NCBI RefSeq assembly: GCF_000224145.3
Contig: NW_004190506.2
Coordinates: forward strand, 553,517-617,516
From: Ciona intestinalis
Taxonomy: Eukaryota; Chordata; Ascidiacea; Phlebobranchia; Cionidae
Reading direction: 5' to 3'
DNA length: 64,000 nt
Under the pieces are notes generated by a model. It ran no database searches, was not told where the DNA came from, and was given only the letters and a program-made list of their open reading frames with translations. Shown here piece after piece: positions 1-12,172 of the stretch. The first letter of the stretch is position 1, and every line of letters starts with the position of its first letter. The position numbers and the translations under genes are program-made.

Positions 1-3000
1 CAAGGAGCATTGAAGAGCCTCTACATCACTTGCAGTCTTCTCCAATTGCATGGATAAATCTTCTTTCTCTTGGTTAGCCAAGCATAAACTTTCGTTTAAA
101 CTTTCAAGCTCAGATTTTAGTTTTTCTTTTGCCTTTCTCTCTTCTTCTGTTTGTTGTTTATAAGTGAATAATTCTTGTGAAGAAACTTCACCTTGGTTCA
201 TAAGGTCTTGAACATGTTTCTCAAAGTTGTTTTTCATCTGTTTGGAAAGTAACATTTTTTTAAGCAAAAATAGACAACAATTTGACAGTATTAATTTAAT
301 AACAACACCCATGCAATAATTAGAAAATCAAAAATATAAACATACTTTTACAGGTTAAGAGCATTGAAATAATAAATACCGATTAGTGATTACTGTATCG
401 GTATATTGTTATGGTTATTCATAGCTAAATGATAACAAAAACGTAGAAATTCACACAGTATAAATATGATTATATCCTTAATTTCTAACAAAACTTACTT
501 CTGCTACATCTTCAGCATTTGCCGCCTCTATTTTTTCCATCTTTTCTTGTTTTTCCACATTTTCCGATCGCAACTTTTCAATTGACAATTTAGCTTCATT
601 AAGCTCTTTAAATATTTCATCATTCTGTGACTTCAAGTTCTGCAACTCCACCATAACTTCCCCCTTGCCAGATTCAGAACTCTTTAAATCTTCCCCCAAC
701 ATAGAACACCTTCCTTCAAGCTCCTTTATATGTTTAACTTGTTCAGATACTTTTGCATTTGAAGCTTCTAGAAGTTTCTGCAGCTTATCGTGTTCAGATT
801 TCAAATCATCCATTTCCCCCGCTAAGTTGTCCCCTGCCTCTACATAAGATTTTGATCTTTCCTTGCAGGATTTTAGCTCCTGCAACAAAGACTCTGTATG
901 CTTTGATGCTTCATCTAAATCCGTTCTACATTTATTTACTTCTGCTTCAAGCTGGGTTTCTTTATGTTCAAGACTGAGATATTTTTCTCTTAAGTTTCCT
1001 CCCTCTTCAGCAGCTACATTGTATTGCATGTTTAATTCTTCATATTTAGTTGACAGCAATATTAATTCCTTTGATTTTGTTTCCACTTTTTCATTCAGCT
1101 CAGCTTGCATAGTTTCATGTTTCATGGCAGCCTGAAAAAAGTACAAGCATAAATAAAACATAACCCAATCTTTGTGGGTGAGGTCCTGCAGTGTGGCATG
1201 CCATGGGTCCTGGAATTTAGGTCAGAATTGACCAATTATCCGAAATGCATGTAATATAAATGATGCAATTTCAGTATTGCAACCATATCACTAAACAGGT
1301 GAACAATAAGGCAGTAAGGTAGAAAACTATGTTGCATTAAATTAAACTTTTTTAATGATGAATAGACAGCCTTTAAAATTGTTTTTAAATTTTATTTTAT
1401 ATAAGTCCGCTCCTACAGCAGCGTGGTCTGCCATGAAACCTGGAAATTGGGCCACAAAGTTGGCCCATTTTTCAAATAATTTGATCTTACCTCTTTTAAA
1501 GTTAAAATCAATTGGTTCAATTCATCAACATTTGATTCTTTTTCTTTCCTCAATTCTTCTTCAGTTTGAAGTGTTTTTAGTTGAGTTTCCAAAGCCTGTG
1601 TCCGGTGTGGTTAAAAAAATGCTTTGCCCAACTTACCATGTATGTGGCAAGCATTCAGTTATATTATTTTATATGAATGTGATTTTGTTTCTTGCTATTG
1701 TATGTATAGGTGAACCATTTAAAACATACTAAGTAAAAAGCTTGAAGAAAAATGATGCCAAATTTGCAAATAATGTGCATATTTGTTTAAATTATTAGAT
1801 TAAAATGAAAACATCTAAATGACTACAGCAAGATGTCAGTGCAAACACAACCATCCACAACTACTTCAAAATGCAACGGTTTCTACAGTGGTACCTCATT
1901 TAATTTTTGGTTTGTTTTTTCGACTTGTTCCAATTTCTGTCTGGCTAGAATGAGATCGTTTGTTGTTTGTTCTATAGTTTCTCTTGCTGATTGTCTGTGA
2001 TTAGAAAATCATAGAGTGGTTTAAAAAAATGTATGGTTTAGCGTGTTCTAAAAGCATTGAGGATTGAGTGTGAAAAATAAATTTAACCCAGTATTAAGTC
2101 TGACAGGAAACTTTCTCTTTAAAATTCTGTAAAATTTCTTGAATATAACCATTTTTCATAAATTTTAGAAATGTTTAGTATAATTTGGTAAGTTAAAAAG
2201 AAAGGTCTGGCTTATTAAATACCAAAATATCTTCTGCCATAAAATTAAGTCATTCTTAAAATGAGTATTCTTATGATATGTATTCCTAGTATAAATAACA
2301 GAAAAAGAAATTAGTTTTTTCCTAATATGTAGTACAAAGAATTAACAGTTATGTTCAACTTACAATTGTTGATTATAAGTCTGGTCTTTGTCTCCCGTTT
2401 GTTTACTCATAACATCCAGGTTTTGTTGCAAATCGACGTTTTGTTTCGTCAACAATTCATTCTTTGACTTCATTGTCTCCACCTGTGACAAAATAATTGG
2501 TTGAAATGTGTAACAAGAAGTTTTAACTAGCCTTATAAAACATTGCTTATTACATAATTTTTGTTTAGCTCTTTCCTTAAAGTAATAAAAATTAGCTAAA
2601 CAAAAAGCATTGAAACATACGATAAATAATATATGCTTAAAACTTCATGTTTATAAATGTAACAGAATGTACTTGTTTAGCATTGATTATTACATAATTT
2701 CTATTTCTTTTACAGTACAGTATTGAAAGTTGGTTGAACAAAAACAAGCTATTATAGATAAAATATGCCCAAAACTTCCTAGTTATAAAAAGTAAAAACT
2801 ACAGCTGCATATTCAATAAAAAACTTCTCCAAACATAAACAAATTGTGTTTTTCCTGTATCAAAATATTTTTAACAGTTATCTTTACCTCTTGCATAGCA
2901 GTTTCATGAGTAGCTTCCAGATTTTGAACTTTTTCATTTGATTCATTGAACTTTTGTTGCCATGTTTCGTTACAAGAATTAAGTTGTGTTTGAAGCTGAA

Positions 3001-6000
3001 TTTAAAACATTCAGTTAAATGAGGAGCTGGTGTTATGAAACTTAACAGATAACATACAAGTCCAACCAAAGTCATTTTCGTAACCCCAGATCTTTACAGT
3101 TAAGTTAAATAAATGGTGTTTCATGAACTGCCAAACAAACACAGTGAATTTTTTAAGTAGCTAGTTAAATTTTAAGAATTCAATCAACAGAAAAAGGCGT
3201 AACAACAATTTTATAAAGGAACATGAAACTAACTGGTCTATATCCTAAGTCAACAAGGACCTCACCAACATAATACAATAGAATTTACAAATAAATAGAT
3301 AGCTACAAAAACTATGTTTTAAAATCTATTCCCCACAAATTCTCACCTGTTGTTGACAACTTGTAGCAACATCCAACTTTTGATTAAGTTGCGAACAAAG
3401 TTGATCTTTCTCTTCAATCATCTTCAACCTCTCGTCTAAACTGATCTTGATCTTCCCAAACTCCGCATCTTTTGCATCCAAGGACTCTTTGAACCTCTCA
3501 ACCTCTTCCTGGAGGTTGATCTTCTGCTTTATCTCCTCTTTACAACTTTGCTCCAACTTCTCTCGATCCTCATTGAGAGACTTCATCTCCAACATCATCC
3601 TCTCAACCTCTTCTTCCGTTTTCTTCTTTTCCTCCTAATAATAAAAAAATCAGTGATCATCCTTCTGTTCCCAAATCCCTAATATAATGGAGCGGGTATG
3701 TCCTAGTAAATTGTGAATACAATATTAGATTGAGGTGTTGGGGTGATGGTTACTACTGACAGAGGTTTTAATAGTCCATTCCTGGCACCTAAGGTCCCAT
3801 GTTGTGCCACAATGCTCGGCATTTACAATGGTAATATGGTATTGTGTATAAAGCTAAGAAATCATGAGGATATAGAATATAAAGTATTAGAGTAAAGTCT
3901 TACTTTTATACTTTCCAAAGATTGGTTGGCATTCAGAAGATCTTGCTCCAATGATGAGATTTGTCTAAAAGCAACAAAAACGTAAAAGTTTAAGTGAATG
4001 TGCTTATGTAAGTTAAGATTCAAACAATGTTTAAATTCTCATTTTTATGGTGGTTTAGCTTAATTTGTTTTATTAATTTAATGGAAAATAAAACTTGAAA
4101 TAACTAAATACCTTTCTTTTTCTGCCACTGCATCTACAGCAGTAAACTGTTCGTTACGTTTTTCCGCAAGAATTTTCAACTGATTCTTTAATTCGAAAGT
4201 TTCCTCGCTGTGTTTCTGCAACTGTTTGTGGAAAACATGGTCCCAAATTTTAGAATAAACTGTTTCATGAAAACACTTTGGGCAATAAAAAATATCTTTT
4301 AAGACAGGTGTGTAGATTTCTACACTAATGAGCCTACCTAATGCACTTTAACTGGATATAAAAGTCAAGTATATGAGAGAATTTACTACAAAGTACTGAC
4401 AAAAAACATTACCACAAAAAAATTAAACAAAACAACTTACTGAATCCTCAATTAAATTTTTAAGTTTAATATTTTCTTGTTCAGCTGTTTCAACATTTAT
4501 CTTCATCTGGGCAATTGTAGCTTCTGTTTCTTCCAATGATGACTTTGATTCAAGTAATTGTTCCTCAAGTTCAAACACTGGGGAGTTGTTAACTTGCTCC
4601 TGTGGTTTGGAATAATAGATATAATACATGTGCAGATTTGAGGTAGGGTTATTAAAACTAATCTTTACACTTTTTTTGTACAGACTGTAAAGTTCACAGA
4701 GCATTTCTGTACAAAGACTAACAATTTGCTATATAAAAGGTTCTGTAAAAAAAGACATTGTACTGTACTACATAATCTCAGCAACTTGGAACTGTAACGT
4801 AAAATCCTATCAAATATAATACCATGAAAACATAAAGATTTCCATAACAAAAAAAATGAACCAAAACTTACAGTTAGGGATTCAACTTGTTGATTTAGTT
4901 GATTAATTTGTTGTTGCGCTTCATCTCTTTCAATGCGGAGTTGATTCAACTCAGATTTATCATCAACAGTTAACGCCTGGTGTGATGTCATAATTAACAT
5001 TATGTGGTTTCAATCACTTAATAATTCCCAAATTAACCTCGTCAATTTTTTACCATTACGGTTTAAAAGAAATATTTAACAAAATTCAGCAAAAATATTT
5101 GGTATAACAGAAGGCTAGGTGCCAAACTTGGGTAGGCAGGCCTGCGTCGGAACTTTCCCAGAATTAATTAGCAAACATTACAACCAATAAGCAAGATTTG
5201 TACCATACAAATGTACAGTTAACTAGCCATGCATTCTCTGCATTTAAAAAAGTTTGACGCCTTTAAAAGTGGATTATATGGCCATACCATGTTATTATAT
5301 TTTATTAATTCAGGCTCAAAACCTACATGCAGTTAAAAGTTCAAATAGATTAGCAGTCAGACATGCACAGTTGAAATAATGATATCACACAATGTGTGTG
5401 GCAACAATCTCACAGTGTGTTCACCAAGTTCAAAATTTCAAGGCAAAAAATAAAACTAATATATTAATTTAATATATAGTAGATTGCGAGAAGATGGGAC
5501 ACCTTTTAGTTCTATTTTCTTGTCCCACTTGGTAGTAAATAAAGAACATTTAAAGAATTATAAAACCATATCCTCACGACTCCCATAGACAGTTGTTAAC
5601 TGTTTAAAACAAGATCAGGATATTTGTATATTATGTGCTAAAGGTGTCCCGTCTTCCCCCACCCTACTGTATTATACTTTTGTAATTTGAGCAAGTTTGG
5701 ATTTTTTTTCATCATTTTTTATTGTAGCAGTTCTACAGGTTCCATTTATGAGTTAGAGCATTACCCTAGTATCCTCTAAGCTTGTTTGTAAGCTAAGTGA
5801 CTTGCTTCGTTCAATGTGAAGTCCAGAGTTAAGCTCGGTGACAGATGATCGAAGTTTTGACAACTCGGCCTGTGTTTAATGGGGTTAGTAGTGCCTGTAT
5901 TGGGGTGGGTGTATGGGGTTTAAAGGGGTTTGAAGGGTTTCTTAGGGTGTATGGGGTTGGAGTATATAGGGTTGGGGTGTATGGGCAGAGGTAGGTGTAT

Positions 6001-9000
6001 GAGATTGGGGGATGGGGTATTCAAAAGGGGTTTATGGGGTTGGAGGTGAAAAGGTATGACAGATACTGATATCAATAAGTGTGTGTGTCTTTGTGCAAGA
6101 CACTTTATAGACATTTCCACAACCAAGTGGTCTAATGGGTGGTGAGTATCGGGGTGACTTGTTAATGGCTGAAAGACCTCATAACATAGACAAGAATGAT
6201 TGTCACGGACTGTGGGTATCAGTAGGAATGCACATTATAGAATTTCCAATCCGTGAGATTAAAATCCATTTGTATTCGTATCCAATTACGGGATTCGGTA
6301 TTCTGTTTAATGACCTCATCATACGTCATCTCTTAACGTAATTTAACAATTTTACAAAAGTAATAATTTTATAAAAAAATTCTAGATTCGGAATTCTAGA
6401 TTCGAAATAAATATTCTGTAATGTGCATCCCTAGGTATCAGGGTTTGGGTTATGCCCTCCAGTATTGGTAAGGTAAGGCGTAAGGGTAGAAGTAAACTAG
6501 AGAATTAGGTTGGGTTGGGTTGCGGTTAAGGGGTGCAGTTGGGTTGGGTTGGGTTGCGGTTGGGTTGGGTTGCGGTTGCGGTTGGGTTGCGGTTGGGTTG
6601 GGTTGCGGTTGGGTTGGGTTGGGTTGCGGTTGGGTTGGGTTGGGTTGCGGTTGGGTTGGGTTGCGGTTGCGGTTGGGTTGGGTTGCGGTTGGGTTGGGTT
6701 GCGGTTGGGTTGCGGTTGGGTTGCGGTTGGGTTGCGGTTGGGTTGCGGTTGGGTTGCGGTTAAGGGGTACAGGAAATTATGTGTTTGGTGTTTTGTGTTG
6801 GAAACCATGGTTAAGCATCTGGATGCATGGGTAAGGCACAAAAGCAACCATGCTCATGCAAGTTCATATTTATACATAAGCAATATTCGGAACATTTTTA
6901 CAATGTCTGTATTTCAGAACTTATAAAAATAAATAGAAAGAGTAAATAAAAACTTGTCTAATGTTGTATTTAGTAAATATGGATTGTTTATTTAATGTAC
7001 AGAAGCAAAATCGATAAATATCTTTACAACTAATCAATAAGAAATCTATGAGATTAAACTGTCAGTGGTAACTGATTAAAAAAGTTCAAACATTATGAAT
7101 TATTCATATAACGTCTTATCCAAACACACAACTCTGTTACAGTGCTATAATACAAAATTCCCACCCCAATGTATATAAACAAATATATAACATACAAAAT
7201 CCTTATTCTATGTACCTCCATATCATCTTTGATAATCTGTCCTTCCTCCAGTTGGAATTGATAATCCTCCGCTTTCCTTCTCTCCTCGTCAAGATCCTGA
7301 GCTAACTTGACCTTCTCGAGGTCCGCCTCTTCCACCAACCTCCGGAGTTGGTCAAGTTGAGATTCTTTCTCTTTCACAAACTGAAAAATGAAAGCCATAG
7401 TCAAATGAATTAATAAAAATAATTGAAAAAAAGTAAGGATTATTTTATGTCAGTACATTTAATATACAGTCAATCACCAAAACCTCGGTTAACCATCAAA
7501 AAGCTATGTTTATTTAATTAAAACTGTTTTTTTTTAATAAAAATATTTTTGTTACAAAAAGGGAAAGAGAATTTACCCCTAAATTTCAAATGAATATACC
7601 TGATCATGCGCTTCTTGTAGTTTATTAAGTTGATCTTGTTTCATCGCAGCGGTTAAATTGACTTCCATAAGTTCACTTTTCTCCTGGTCTCTCTCAGCTA
7701 TCAGGGACTCAACATGTTGCTGTTTCTCAACCAAAGCTTCTTGCAGAGCTTGCACACCAGTAGCTGCCGTCTTCTGTTTGTATCGTGACGATACTTCCGA
7801 CTGCAACTGTGGGTAAAACGGGCTCAAAAACTAATATAGTGACAAGTAATCAAACAAACAAAAAAATAACATAAAAAAGAATCTACTCCAAAAAGGAATT
7901 CACTCTTGTTTGTCTTTTGTAAAGTGCTTATTATGTAATTTTTTATAACAGCGGTGTATTCTAGTATTCACAGTAACAGATCAATATTCATAGCACCGTG
8001 CCTCCATGATATAAATAAATTGTGCAATAAATTAGATTACTGATGTACCTTGGATGGTCTGCGTAGACTTGGTATTGAAGTTACGCTGCTAACAGACGAA
8101 GCTGAACTGCCAGGTGATTTAACTGTCGGCCTCTTCTTTACGGCACTCTGTGCTGTTTTCTTTGCCACTTAAAAGAGAAAATTTTATTAAAGGAAAAATC
8201 CAAATCCATATATATGAACACAGTCTGTATCTCTATTTTCCATACTCAGTGAAATCTCATTATAAAAGTAAATTTAGAATAAATCTATATCTTGAATGAG
8301 ATATACATAATTACTTACCAGTTCCAGTCACTTTTTTAACTTTATGGCGTAATGCAAAAAGCCCAAAGTTTGCCTCACAGGTAAAATACCTGGAAATAAA
8401 AGGTAAATTTGTTATCATCAAAACATATCATAAATATTGTTATGTTGTTGTATTGTTTTGTTACTATTGCATTGTTAATGCTATTTCTTTATTTGTAACA
8501 CATGATTGCGCTTGACTGCATGTGGTATTTACAGAACTTCGATTTGCAATTTTAGTACATCAACTAGACTACCTAAAGAAACAATACGCATAGGCCTATA
8601 TAGTTGATTTATTAAAAATAAAAATTATATATTTATTTGATGAAGTTTAACTATAGATAGAAAACTTCACCTGTTTCCAGCAACAGATCCATCATTCTTC
8701 CCTTGCGCTGAATCAAGTTCAATCCCAACCCAACAACCCTTCGCAAACTCAGTCTCACCAACAAAACGAACCGTTCCTACAATATTAATGGTTGAAAACA
8801 CAAAAAAAACATGAAAAACATAAAAGAAATATGAAAAAGTAATAATAGTTAATGACAACAGAAAAAGTTGTTTTTATGGAAACTTAAAAAGCAGAAAACG
8901 GATAAATAACAATGAGTGCTGACAACTAAACGACGTACATTAAACCATACAGCTTTTAGGACGGAAACGTTTATTATATCATTGTATTATCAGTAGGTTA

Positions 9001-11155
9001 ATTAAGGCAGATAATATGGAGAAACGTACCAACTTTTGCGTCACCAACATTAACTCTGTCTCCTACTTTAATATCTTCATTATAACGAACACTAGAAGCA
9101 TCACCTAAACCTCCAAACTTTAAGCTTCGAATACTTGATGCTGGACTTCTTATACCTGATAGAGTGAATAAAAGTAACTGATTTATTTATAGGGGCAATG
9201 AAAGTTGTATTGAACAGGGGTGTTCTGTTACATACACTGCTTACGAATAATAGCTTTGTGGACAATTATGTTATGTATGGCTAAATTTAAACAACCCAGT
9301 GTCGCCTTAACCACTGGGTTGAAGTAATTAACGGTAAGTGTCTTGTCCAAGCAAACATATGCCCACAATGAAAGCAGCTTCGAGTCTTAAATCCATATCC
9401 TTGGGATCAAGTACGGTGTGCTAACCACTGTGCCGTGGCACTTTGTCAAGCAATATGAACACCACAGGTAAATAGTAAAAACCTTTTTTCTTTCTTTCAT
9501 GAGTAGGAGTTTCACCGGTTGATGCTTTGAGGTTAGCTATTGTAAGAGGAGCAGTTTTGACAGCAGTGGCTGATTTTGGTTTGGATAATGTAGATGGTGG
9601 TTTTACTGTAGTAACTGTGGATTTGCCTGTTAAACAGATTAGAAGCATAAGTGTCTTACATAAACCATTCATTGGCTCTGTGCTGTTAAACAGATTATGC
9701 AGAATATTAGATCTGAATTTTGATTTAAAATTTAAACTATATTCAGAAAAATTTAATGTAAAAGCTTAAAACCTACAGTATTTCAGACATCACAGTTTAA
9801 TACAGATGCATAAACATAAATTAAATCTAACAAACATTCAGGCACTAAAGCTAAAAGTATTTATACATTAGCTTTCAAATTAAATATAACAAACATTACA
9901 ACCAGCATTATATTCACACCTGTGGTGTTTCCAGCAGTTTCATTGTTAGCTCGAACCAGTTTACTTGGTCTTGCAAACACACCATGCATAGGTTCACACT
10001 GTGAATAAAAAATATGTAAAGAGTTTCGTTTCCCATTAACCAATCAATAGGAGAGCAGCACAAATTTAACTAAAATTGGTATTTATAATAAAGGACAAAT
10101 ATGTAAACAGTTTTACTACCTATTTAAAAAAAAAAAAGTATAATAACATTTCAACTAAAATTTGCATGTATATTTATAACATTTATTAGTATTTCAGTAG
10201 GCTATATAAACATACACATTTATTACCGTACTGAACCAGTACATTACTTGTATAACAGTATATATATCAGAAATTACAAACTAAGTAGACAATACATAAA
10301 AAAACAGAAACAACAACTCTTCTGAAACACTTTACAAGTGAAACACCAATCTATAGTAATTAAATAAAGTAAAAGTTAAATTAACCCAAATGAAACACTA
10401 ACCTGAAAATATTGCACACCAGCCACGGATCCATTATTCTTTCCCACTGCATCTTCTAATACAATACCTGCCCATTGACCAGGAGCAAATTCTGTCTCAC
10501 CCAAGAACTGAATGCGACCAACTTTTGACCCACTCAGTATTACTTTGTCACCTAAAATTATTCAAAATATATTTTTATAAATTAAAATAAAAATACAATA
10601 ATATTTTTCTTAAAAAAATGTTAACCTTCATTTATTTCTTAGATTAATTTTTGAAATTGGAAGATTTAAACCCTCAAACTTTTTTATGTATTACTAAAAC
10701 TTGACTCAATAAATACAAACCTATAATAAAGTTCGATGCAGCATTGGAGTTACTATTTGTAGATGAAGGTGCCTTTTGTGCGGGAATACTTTTTGTTCCT
10801 GGTTTAAATGTGTCACAAATATTAAATGTTCCACAATAAGTAATGAAGTAAAATAACAGAGTAAAGATATATGAAATGAAATAATGCTGAAATGCTGAAA
10901 TGATAATGAATATAAAATTTATGATAATGAAATAATGCTGAAAAGGCTACATTATCCATTAAACATATATATACATACACCAAAGCATTAAAACATACTT
11001 TCCATAAGAAAAAAGTTAGGTGAAAAGAAAGTACAAATTATATTAAGACCTATATACGAGTTATGGCTTTACTTCCCACTCATCTTACCCATTAATATTG
11101 CACCAGGCTTTCCTATTCTCGACGGAGGTTTTAAACCAGATTGCTTTTCCGCCAT
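1..11155 (-). CDS. CLIP1: CLIP-170-like CAP-Gly linker protein (N-terminal 1147 codons, 3' end outside window)
   Basis: A microtubule plus-end tracking protein whose CAP-Gly domains bind EEY/F tails of tubulin and EB proteins. I follow 23 exons: 11155-11089, 10798-10721, 10551-10403, 9998-9920, 9626-9483, 9155-9030, 8776-8671, 8389-8319, 8167-8049, 7806-7600, 7380-7216, 5869-5765, 4976-4872, 4599-4441, 4221-4112, 3964-3904, 3634-3347, 2995-2888, 2482-2364, 1994-1895, 1595-1491, 1131-499 and 237-1. All splice phases agree. CAP-Gly 1 lies near residues 49-115 (GKNNGSVAG, then [11 protein letters not shown]). CAP-Gly 2 lies near 205-265 (GKNDGSVAG, then [11 protein letters not shown]). Both are flanked by Ser/Lys-rich linkers. 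From about residue 314 onward it is continuous heptad coiled coil. The start is the first ATG, just after an acceptor-like site near 11197. The C-terminal zinc knuckles of the family would lie left of the window. CLIP2 is the alternative name, since a tunicate may carry one pre-duplication gene. Confidence 0.93.
5474..5672 (+). mobile_element. MITE family A, copy 1
   Basis: A roughly 200-bp non-autonomous element with inverted ends of about 30 bp. The left end resembles ATATAGTAGGGTGGGGGAAG followed by ATGGGACACCTTT, and the right end is its complement. The core carries TTTGGTAGTAAACAAAGAAC and ACTCCCATAGAC. It lies in a CLIP intron, in the orientation I call forward (core reads CATTCTATTTTC near the left end). 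Confidence 0.85.
5878..6050. repeat. Degenerate G-rich tandem region
   Basis: About 170 bp of loosely repeated GGGGTTT and GTGTATGGGGTTG units on the plus strand, in the same CLIP intron as the 6505-6762 minisatellite and some 450 bp from it. The unit is irregular. It may be a decayed relative of the same repeat. Confidence 0.6.
6505..6762. repeat. G/T-rich minisatellite of GGGTT and GCGGTT units
   Basis: About 250 bp of alternating GGGTT and GCGGTT units inside the CLIP intron between exons 7216-7380 and 5765-5869. The block is bordered on both sides by near-identical copies of GCGGTTAAGGGGT followed by RCAG (about 6522 and 6752). The plus strand is G-rich, with many closely spaced GGG runs. 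Because the gene is read from the minus strand, its RNA would be C-rich here. All frames stay open only because the repeat lacks stops. Confidence 0.95.
9195..9447 (-). mobile_element. tRNA-derived SINE-like copy
   Basis: Read on the minus strand, 9447-9270 resembles a tRNA-type head: CAGTGGTTAGCAC looks like an A box, and GGATTTAAGACTCGAAGC looks like a decayed B box. The body CTTGGACAAGACACTTAC recurs near 30560. The 9195-9240 part resembles the dispersed repeat seen at 62470-62577. It lies in a CLIP intron and shows no coding capacity. Confidence 0.55.
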
Positions 11156-12172
11156 CGCGCAACTAGCAGCAACGGTTAACTCATACAAAACAATCTAAAA
11201 TTAAAGTCCTTTGAAATAATATGCCTGAACTAAAAATGCTTGCTACAGAAATAATTCTTGTTTTTAAATATGGTTGGACATTAATATTTTGCCACAGAGA
11301 ACAGTATACTCCAAGAGTAAAACATTGCAACAGTTTTATATTACTTTTAATTTTAAATCTATTACCAAATCAAACAAACAACTGACAAACTATAGTCGTC
11401 ATACGGGAAATCCCCATTAAAAAATAGAAATCATAACATAAGCTAAATCACATACGATGTAAGCTACCCTACGTAACAAAAAATCTTGAATATCTCTTTA
11501 TTTTATTACATATAGCGCATTATAACACAACCAAACTATACGAAATGCTTTTGTATATCTATTACTGAGAGTCCGTATATAAATTCTGCTATTACCGAAT
11601 TGAAACATTTGGGTTATAAAATAAATACCTAAACATATGTTTAGATACCTATGGTTATAATAAGACCTTAACAAAAATAATTTTTAGATTTTACTGCCTA
11701 TACTTTTTTCTAAATGATTATACTACACCTATTTCATTTAAGTACACAAACATGATGTATTCCTTACAAAACAACATGAAAAAAACACTGCAATAAGCGA
11801 CAAAATGTCCCAAATATTGGTGATAAGGTATATGATACACATTTAAATGTAAAAGTAAACGTGAAAAAGTTTGTGAAACACGATTTTGTTGTATAAATGA
11901 CAGTTCAAATTTATACTTAATAGCTAATATGAAATTACAATGTGGACGCCTGTGGCATAAATCAATTCCAACACCTATAACAGGAAATGAATTGCACAAC
12001 TACTTGTATATCCTAGAAACAGGAGTGCGTTCATGAAACTGTGCTGTAACATATAGTTGGAACAGTGATCAGAGTCAAATAGTTTTGCGAGAAAACAAAT
12101 CGGAAAACTGTATTGTTCTAGTCATGATCAGTAATGTTCAAGTATGTTTAACTAGTTTAGTATTTCGCTGCA
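11156..12172. other. Spacer between CLIP start and SPPL3 stop
   Basis: About 1 kb of AT-rich sequence between two minus-strand genes. It should hold the SPPL3 3' UTR and the CLIP promoter and 5' leader. Read on the minus strand, a TTTAATTTTAG acceptor-like site lies about 40 bp before the CLIP ATG, which would fit a spliced or spliced-leader 5' end. I see no further gene. Confidence 0.6.

Noticed and set aside
6505-6762. Interstitial telomere or CRISPR-like array
   Set aside because: Units are 5-6 bp and irregular, with no spacers, and the motif is not TTAGGG. It is a eukaryotic intronic minisatellite.
6497-6926. Several long open frames on both strands rich in GWV/LRLG or NPTQPQP repeats
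   Set aside because: They are produced by the stop-free GGGTT/GCGGTT minisatellite in a CLIP intron and have no independent start or splice support.
11718-11999. 93-codon minus-strand frame after the SPPL3 stop
   Set aside because: It most likely falls in the SPPL3 3' UTR. No recognisable features.
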